Part shown: in pieces, positions 40,499 through 45,310 of the stretch
Layout of the letters: every line of letters begins with the position of its first letter
Numbering within the stretch: the first letter of the stretch is position 1
The notes under the pieces: generated by a model
Databases searched by the model: none
Told to the model about the DNA's origin: nothing
Seen by the model: the letters and a program-made list of their open reading frames with translations, nothing else
Program-made: the position numbers and the translations under genes
Source of the DNA: an uncultured bacterium
Lineage (GTDB): Bacteria > Hydrogenedentota > Hydrogenedentia > Hydrogenedentales > CAILVY01
NCBI GenBank assembly: GCA_937951485.1
Contig: CALEDJ010000015.1
Coordinates: forward strand, 1-45,310
DNA: 45,310 bases
Direction: 5' to 3'

Positions 40499-43207
40499 AT
40501 GACCTCGTTTCCAATTCATATAGACGGCCGTGAGGTTGTCGCGCGGACGGGCGACACAGTGCTCGATGTGGCCCTGGCGCACGGCATCGCGATTCCGCAT
40601 CTCTGCTATGAGCCGAGGCTGACGGCGACGGCGGGGTGTCGCTTATGCGTGGTTGAACTTGCGGGGCGTCCAGGACTGCACACCGCCTGCACCTGTATCG
40701 TTGAGGAAGGCATGATTGTCCACGCCAATACGGAGGCGGTCCGGAAGGCGCGCAGGGGCATCCTAGAACTGCTGCTGAGCGAACACGATCTCCGCTGCAC
40801 CACATGCGACAAGGACGGCGACTGCCTGCTGCAGGACTATGCGTATGAGTACGGGGCAAACGAAGCCGCCTTCCCCAGGGTGGGGCTGTCGCCATACACA
40901 AGAAACTTCAGCACCGGCAATGTGGCGTTCCGATATGACCCTTCAAAATGCATCCGGTGCGAGCGGTGCGTGAAGGCCTGCGCCGAAATACAAGGGTGCC
41001 AGGCGCTGACGATGCAGGGGCGCGCGGGCAATGTGCGTGTCGCCGCCGGGCTTGATGTCGCGCTCTACGATTCCTCATGCGAGGCCTGCGGGCAATGCAT
41101 CAGTGTCTGTCCGGTGGGCGCGTTATACGAACGCAATGCGGTAGGCCGGGGCAAGGCAAAGGACTTCATCAAGACGCGCACCACCTGTCCCTACTGCGGG
41201 GTGGGCTGCCAATTGGACCTGAACGTGCATCGGAAGTCGGGGCGAATCGTGCGCGTGACGAGCGCCCCGGGCGTGACACCCAATGACGGCGCCCTGTGCG
41301 TGAAAGGGCGTTTCGGGATGGATTTCGTGGGCAGCCCCGAGCGTCTGAGCGTCCCGCTGATCAAGCAGAGCGGCGTTTTCCGGGAGGCTTCCTGGGATGA
41401 GGCGCTGGATCTGGCGGCATCCCGGTTCACGGCACTGAAGGAGCGCCACGGCCCGGACGCCCTGGCCTGTCTGAGTTCCGCCAAAACCACCAATGAAGAC
41501 AACTACATCATGCAGAAACTGGCCAGGGCCGTGTTTCAGACCAACAACATAGACCACTGCGCCCGGCTGTGTCATGCGTCCACGGTGGCTGGTCTGGCGC
41601 GCGCCTTCGGCAGCGGCGCCATGACCAACAGCATCGAGGAACTACGGCGTACGCCCCTGATTTTCGTCATTGGCTCCAACACCACGGAATGCCATCCGGT
41701 GATCGGCATCTTCATCCGGCAGGCGGTGATGTCGGGCAATACGACGCTGATCGTGGCGGACCCGCGGCGGATTCCCCTCGCCAGCATCGCCCACGTTCAT
41801 CTGCGGCATCGGCCGGGCACAGACGTCGCCCTTATCAACGCTTTTCTCAACGTAATCCTGGAGGAGGGTCTGGAAGACCGCGACTTCATTGCGCAGCATA
41901 CCGAGGGCTTCGATGCCATCCGCGGACGCATCGGATGGTACACGCCCGAACGCGTGGCTGCCATCACAGGGACGCCCGCGGACCAGATACGCCATGCGGC
42001 CCGGCTGTATGCCTCCGCGCCGGGGGCCGCGGTGGTCTATTCCATGGGGATCACACAGCACGTCACGGGAACCGACAACGTGCTTGCGCTGGCCAACCTG
42101 GCGATGGCGACAGGCAACGTCGGCAGGGAATGCACCGGCGTCAATCCATTGCGCGGCCAGAACAATGTGCAGGGCGCCTGCGATATGGGCGCGCTGCCCA
42201 ACATGTACCCCGGTTATCAGCCGGTCACGGACCCCGGTGCCCGGGAAAAGTTCGAGCACGCATGGCAAGTATCCCTTCCAGGCGCGCCCGGTCTGACCAT
42301 GATGGAAATGATCCGGGCCGCGCATGAAAGAACGCTCCGGGGCATGTACATCATGGGCGAAAACGGCATGCTCAGCGAACCGGACATCGGCCATGTGCGC
42401 GAAGGACTTGAATCGCTTGATTTTCTCGTCGTCCAGGACATCTTTCTTACGGAGACCGCCCAACTGGCCGACGTCGTGTTTCCCGCGGCCTGTTTCGCGG
42501 AAAGGGCGGGCAGCGTCACCAACACCGAACGCCGGGTGCAACGCCTCGCGCCTGCGGTTGCCCCGCCCGGACAAGCCCGCGAGGACTGGCGCATCTTGTG
42601 CGAGGTAGCCACGCGCATGGGATACGCGATGTCATACCCCAGCCATGAGGCAATCACCGATGAGATAGCGTCGCTCACGCCCATATACGGCGGCATCACC
42701 CATGACCGGCTGGGCGCGCCCGGACTGCAGTGGCCTTGTCCGACACGCGATCATCCCGGCACGAAATTCCTGCATGCCGGCGGGAACTTCACGCGCGGCA
42801 AGGGAAAGTTCCACCCCGTGGACTATCTCGACCCCGCCGAGCAGCCCGACGAGGCCTTCCCCTTCATTCTGACCACCGGAAGGATTCTCGAGCATTACCA
42901 TACGGGCAGCATGAGCCGGCGCTCGCTTGTGCTGGATGACCGGGTCCCACACGGATGTCTCGAGTTGCATCCGGAGGACGCCGCCGCGCTGAACATCGAA
43001 CACAACGAGCAGGTCCGGGTGGAATCGCGGCGCGGGCGGATTGAATTGCCCGCGAATATCACGGACCGCGTGCCGCGCGGCACCTTGTTTGTGGCCTGGC
43101 ATTTTGCGGAACACCCCGCCAATGCGCTGACCATCGCCGCGCTGGACCCCGTCGCCAAAATACCCGAGTATAAAGTCGCCGCCGCGCGCGTCTGCAAGTT
43201 GACATGA
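40499..43207 (+). CDS. fdhA: formate dehydrogenase alpha subunit, Cys-type, with NuoG-like N-terminus
   Basis: 902 residues (GGAAAGG upstream). N-terminus: [2Fe-2S] site CYEPRLTATAGCRLCVVEL (about 38-56) with CTCIVEE; a His-Cys3-type cluster around LRCTTCDKDGDCLLQDYAYE (about 100); two 4Fe-4S sites, CIRCERCVKAC (about 152) and CEACGQCISVCP (about 196). The molybdopterin domain begins at CPYCGVGCQLDLNV (about 231) with its own 4Fe-4S cluster. The active-site ligand is a Cys, C358, in DHCARLCHAST (TGT at 41570-41572), where selenocysteine is common. The C-terminus has the molybdopterin-binding TGRILEHYHTGSMSRRS (about 800). Interconverts formate and CO2, probably linked to NAD(P)+ and ferredoxin through the adjacent NuoE and NuoF-GltD proteins. 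Confidence 0.95.
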   Translation: MTSFPIHIDGREVVARTGDTVLDVALAHGIAIPHLCYEPRLTATAGCRLCVVELAGRPGLHTACTCIVEEGMIVHANTEAVRKARRGILELLLSEHDLRCTTCDKDGDCLLQDYAYEYGANEAAFPRVGLSPYTRNFSTGNVAFRYDPSKCIRCERCVKACAEIQGCQALTMQGRAGNVRVAAGLDVALYDSSCEACGQCISVCPVGALYERNAVGRGKAKDFIKTRTTCPYCGVGCQLDLNVHRKSGRIVRVTSAPGVTPNDGALCVKGRFGMDFVGSPERLSVPLIKQSGVFREASWDEALDLAASRFTALKERHGPDALACLSSAKTTNEDNYIMQKLARAVFQTNNIDHCARLCHASTVAGLARAFGSGAMTNSIEELRRTPLIFVIGSNTTECHPVIGIFIRQAVMSGNTTLIVADPRRIPLASIAHVHLRHRPGTDVALINAFLNVILEEGLEDRDFIAQHTEGFDAIRGRIGWYTPERVAAITGTPADQIRHAARLYASAPGAAVVYSMGITQHVTGTDNVLALANLAMATGNVGRECTGVNPLRGQNNVQGACDMGALPNMYPGYQPVTDPGAREKFEHAWQVSLPGAPGLTMMEMIRAAHERTLRGMYIMGENGMLSEPDIGHVREGLESLDFLVVQDIFLTETAQLADVVFPAACFAERAGSVTNTERRVQRLAPAVAPPGQAREDWRILCEVATRMGYAMSYPSHEAITDEIASLTPIYGGITHDRLGAPGLQWPCPTRDHPGTKFLHAGGNFTRGKGKFHPVDYLDPAEQPDEAFPFILTTGRILEHYHTGSMSRRSLVLDDRVPHGCLELHPEDAAALNIEHNEQVRVESRRGRIELPANITDRVPRGTLFVAWHFAEHPANALTIAALDPVAKIPEYKVAAARVCKLT

Positions 43208-43884
43208 AATCATCCATCCAATCCATTCTGGGAGCGGGCGTCGTTTCAAGCGCCCCGGGCGATCCGGTCCGCCACATCGCCCCGATGCGCTTCCGCGCAA
43301 CGGCGGTGATCCTTGCCGGCGGCAACAGTTCGCGCATGGGGCGCGACAAGCGCTTTCTTCCCTTCGCCGGGCGCCCGCTTATTCAGATCATTGCCGCACA
43401 AGTACGACCGCATTTCGAGGAACTTGTGATTGCCGCAAACGATGGCTGTGCGGTCGCTGGCTGCGGGATACGTGTCGTGGCGGATGAAATCCCGGGATTG
43501 GGACCTATTGGGGGCATGGTGAGTTCCATGGCCGCATCGCACCATGACACCTGTTTCGTGCTCCCCTGCGACATGCCGCAGATTGACCTCGCGCTGATCG
43601 CGCGCCTTCTGGACAGCGCACGCCGGGGCGACTGCGCAATCCCGGTCTCCGCGGAAGGCAGGTATGAGCCGTTGTTTGCGGCCTATCGCAAGCGTGTGCT
43701 CCCATTCTTGCGGCGCGCCATCGCCTGCGGCGTGTACAAAGTCATGGACGCGCTCAGGGACTGCAAGATCGTGTCCGTGAACCTGCCAACCGCAGAGGGA
43801 CTGCAGAATCTGAACACCCTCGACGACTACCGGCGATGGCTCGATACCCAGCCTGCCGGCAATTCTTCCGGGGTGATATTCTAG
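43204..43884 (+). CDS. mobA: molybdenum cofactor guanylyltransferase
   Basis: 226 residues from the ATG at 43204 (ATGA overlap with fdhA); the conserved part begins at residue 28 (ATG 43285), so the shorter start is possible. Nucleotidyltransferase motif VILAGGNSSRMGRDKRFLPF, then GPIGGMVSS, LPCDMPQ and the C-terminal LNTLDDY. It attaches GMP to molybdopterin to make the MGD cofactor of the formate dehydrogenase encoded just upstream, so both are co-expressed. Last gene of this unit. Confidence 0.93.
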   Translation: MKSSIQSILGAGVVSSAPGDPVRHIAPMRFRATAVILAGGNSSRMGRDKRFLPFAGRPLIQIIAAQVRPHFEELVIAANDGCAVAGCGIRVVADEIPGLGPIGGMVSSMAASHHDTCFVLPCDMPQIDLALIARLLDSARRGDCAIPVSAEGRYEPLFAAYRKRVLPFLRRAIACGVYKVMDALRDCKIVSVNLPTAEGLQNLNTLDDYRRWLDTQPAGNSSGVIF

Positions 43885-43952
43885 CCAACTGAAGTTGAAG
43901 GCAGCCGACTATTCATGTTCCACCGCTGCACGCAGGAATCCTTTGGAAGAGC

Positions 43953-43980
43953 AGTGATTACTTTAATCGGCTGAAATGTT
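43953..43980. repeat. 28-bp dispersed sequence, copy 2
   Basis: Matches 9317-9344 at 24 of 28 positions (AGTGATTRCTTYARTCGGCT followed by RAAATGTT), all differences being transitions. The two copies are 34.6 kb apart. Confidence 0.5.
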
Positions 43981-44120
43981 ACCATGGTGGAAATATGTGT
44001 GAATCCTTGCAGGTCCCTGTAAAGCAGAGGCGATTAATTCCCCGCCAATTGCAGTTTCTAAGAGTCGGAGCCGCCCGATATGAACCCCTCATAACACTTT
44101 TTCCGAGACCGGGGTTAATC

Positions 44121-44126
44121 TATAAT
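44121..44126 (+). promoter_or_regulatory. possible -10 box of the histidine kinase gene
   Basis: A perfect TATAAT lies 26 nt before the ATG at 44152. The -35 region (CTTTTTCC, about 44096-44103) is poor, so the kinase may be constitutive and weak. No sigma-54 element is seen here. Confidence 0.4.
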
Positions 44127-44151
44127 ATATATATGATGGTGCTGCGGGCAA

Positions 44152-45310
44152 ATGATGCATGAAAATGCCCGTGCCCGGGCATTGTTGTTGGCCAGGACGG
44201 CGTCGAGGCATTTCGGAATGTTTTTTGCTTGGATGGTTGCCGCATTCCTTCTTGGCGGCGGCTGTGTCGGCGCTGCGGTGACGCTGTTTGCCGGTTATCG
44301 GCGGCGGCGCGCCGACCATTCTTCCGCACAACGCATGTCCGCCATTGTGGAAGACATGAACCAAATCCTGCAGAGCGCCGAGGAGAGCGATAATTTTTCG
44401 TTGCGCTGCCACAATGATCTTCTTAGACCCTGTTGGGAATATCGGCAATGCGGCCGGGAGGATTGTGAAGCGTACGGGAATTTCGGGGTTCGATGCTGGC
44501 ACTTGGGGCGGCCCCTTTGTCATGACCTGCAGGATTTTCGGCAATTATTTGAGCGGACGCGGCATTGTGAAGCATGCCCTGTGTATCTGCAGGCGCGGCG
44601 CGACGTCGAACACAGGTTTATCGAGCAGTTCAACGATGTCATGGCAATCCTGGACTATAAATCCAAACTGCTGAAAGAGGCGCGGAATCGCGTCGAGGAA
44701 TCGAGTCGGTTGGCTTCCATCGGCGAATTCGCCGCTGGATTGGCCCACGAAATCAACAATCCGCTGGACGGCATCATGAGTTGCATGGCGCGGCTCGAGC
44801 GCCAACCGGAAAATCTGGCGCAGAATATCGAATACCTGCGGATGATTCGGGATGCGTTGAACCGTCTTTGCGGCGCCACCCAGCAACTTTTGGAATACGC
44901 CCGAAAACACGAAATACAACGCGAATTCCTCGATGTACACACCGCCATCGAGCATGCAGTCGCCTTTATGGGAATGAGAGTGAGGCAAAATGCCATTGAC
45001 ATCAAGTTTGATCTGGACAATGCCGTTCCCCTGATCCAGGGCGATCGGCATGCTCTGACCCAGGTTTTTCTTAATCTTCTGATTAACGCCGTGGGGGCCA
45101 TAACGGAAGCCAGGGACAAGAACCGCGACGCCAGGAGCACAGGATCGGAGGCCATTGGCGAGATTCTGTTTCGGACGCGCACCATCGAGTCGGGGGATAA
45201 ACGCAAGGAATTTGTGGAAGTGAGCGTAACGGACGACGGCATAGGCATTCCAGCCGAGCACATAAAGCGCATCTTCGAGCCTTTCTTCACGACCAAGGGA
45301 CCGGGCAAGG
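44152..45310 (+). CDS. membrane sensor histidine kinase with cysteine-rich 'two-CW'-like segment (C-terminus beyond window)
   Basis: At least 386 residues from the ATG at 44152 (or 44155); the frame runs off the right edge. One membrane helix at about 22-47 (FFAWMVAAFLLGGGCVGAAV). A cysteine-rich stretch follows (about 84-145): CHNDLLRPCWEYRQCGREDC, then CWHLGRPLCHDL and HCEACPVYLQ, nine cysteines with two CW pairs; similar segments occur in other sensory proteins and probably bind metal or an iron-sulfur cluster. Then a HisKA domain with the phospho-acceptor His in FAAGLAHEINNPLDGIM, an N-box (VFLNLLINAVGAI), a G1 box (DDGIGIP) and FEPFFTTK. This is NtrB-like. The best partner in view is the sigma-54 response regulator at 21997. 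Signal unknown; redox, CO or nickel are guesses from the context. Confidence 0.88.
   Translation, partial: MMHENARARALLLARTASRHFGMFFAWMVAAFLLGGGCVGAAVTLFAGYRRRRADHSSAQRMSAIVEDMNQILQSAEESDNFSLRCHNDLLRPCWEYRQCGREDCEAYGNFGVRCWHLGRPLCHDLQDFRQLFERTRHCEACPVYLQARRDVEHRFIEQFNDVMAILDYKSKLLKEARNRVEESSRLASIGEFAAGLAHEINNPLDGIMSCMARLERQPENLAQNIEYLRMIRDALNRLCGATQQLLEYARKHEIQREFLDVHTAIEHAVAFMGMRVRQNAIDIKFDLDNAVPLIQGDRHALTQVFLNLLINAVGAITEARDKNRDARSTGSEAIGEILFRTRTIESGDKRKEFVEVSVTDDGIGIPAEHIKRIFEPFFTTKGPGK

Larger units (their letters stand above)
43885..44151. other. 267-bp interval before the histidine kinase
   Basis: It holds a small perfect palindrome CAACTGAAGTTG (at about 43887), the second copy of the 28-bp sequence (43953-43980) and an A/T-rich -10 region (44121). 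No gene or good terminator is seen. Confidence 0.5.

Noticed and set aside
41190-41600. Possible selenocysteine (TGA) in the formate dehydrogenase active site.
   Set aside because: The reading frame has TGT at the ligand position and no in-frame TGA, so cysteine is used.

Overview
The window reads as a moderately GC-rich bacterial chromosome segment from an uncultured-type, Gram-negative, anaerobic organism. LAB_N (lipid-A-disaccharide synthase N-terminal) and Gld-type ABC genes, a very long FN3-bearing secreted protein, fragmentary RAYT and integrase-type transposases and many short dispersed repeats would fit a Hydrogenedentota-, Planctomycetota- or related PVC/FCB-like lineage. That placement is only an impression; no rRNA or ribosomal protein gene is present to fix it.

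Left part (1-15560, almost all minus strand): the N-terminal 1.6 kilo-residues of a giant secreted protein (1-4916); a four-gene Gld-like ABC operon (ATPase, permease, GldG-like, DUF4340; 11076 down to 5608) interrupted by a 340-bp repeat-rich gap; a small graveyard of toxin-antitoxin-like genes (11600-12326); a cupin; a two-domain LAB_N membrane protein next to a GT2 glycosyltransferase; and two broken transposase genes (14814-15560).

Right part (15561-45310, all plus strand): a C1/Wood-Ljungdahl energy-metabolism island in three transcription units. Unit 1 (15811-21599): CooS CO dehydrogenase, a CooF-like four-cluster ferredoxin and NuoE-, NuoF- and NuoG-N-terminus-like subunits, suggesting a soluble CODH to NAD(P)H electron path. 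Unit 2 (23827-35835): CooC-type nickel ATPase, AcsD (CFeSP small subunit), formate-THF ligase, HdrC, HdrB, a 1511-residue HdrA carrying an inserted GltD/NfnB module and a second HdrA half, MvhD, MetV and MetF. Unit 3 (36078-43884): a PRC-barrel protein, NuoE, a NuoF-GltD/NfnB fusion, a Cys-type molybdenum/tungsten formate dehydrogenase and MobA. AcsB, AcsC, AcsE, FolD and FchA are not in the window.

Regulation is the unifying theme. Each of the three units is preceded by a very good sigma-54 (-24/-12) promoter (15715, 23664, 35915), and a sigma-54-activating NtrC-type response regulator lies between units 1 and 2 (21997-23373). A histidine kinase with a cysteine-rich 'two-CW'-like segment starts at 44152 and runs off the right edge; it is the obvious candidate partner. 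I infer a redox-, metal- or CO-responsive NtrB/NtrC-type system that switches on the whole C1 pathway through sigma-54. The composite flavoprotein fusions suggest unusual electron-bifurcation wiring in which NAD(P)H, ferredoxin, formate, methylene-THF and CO meet.
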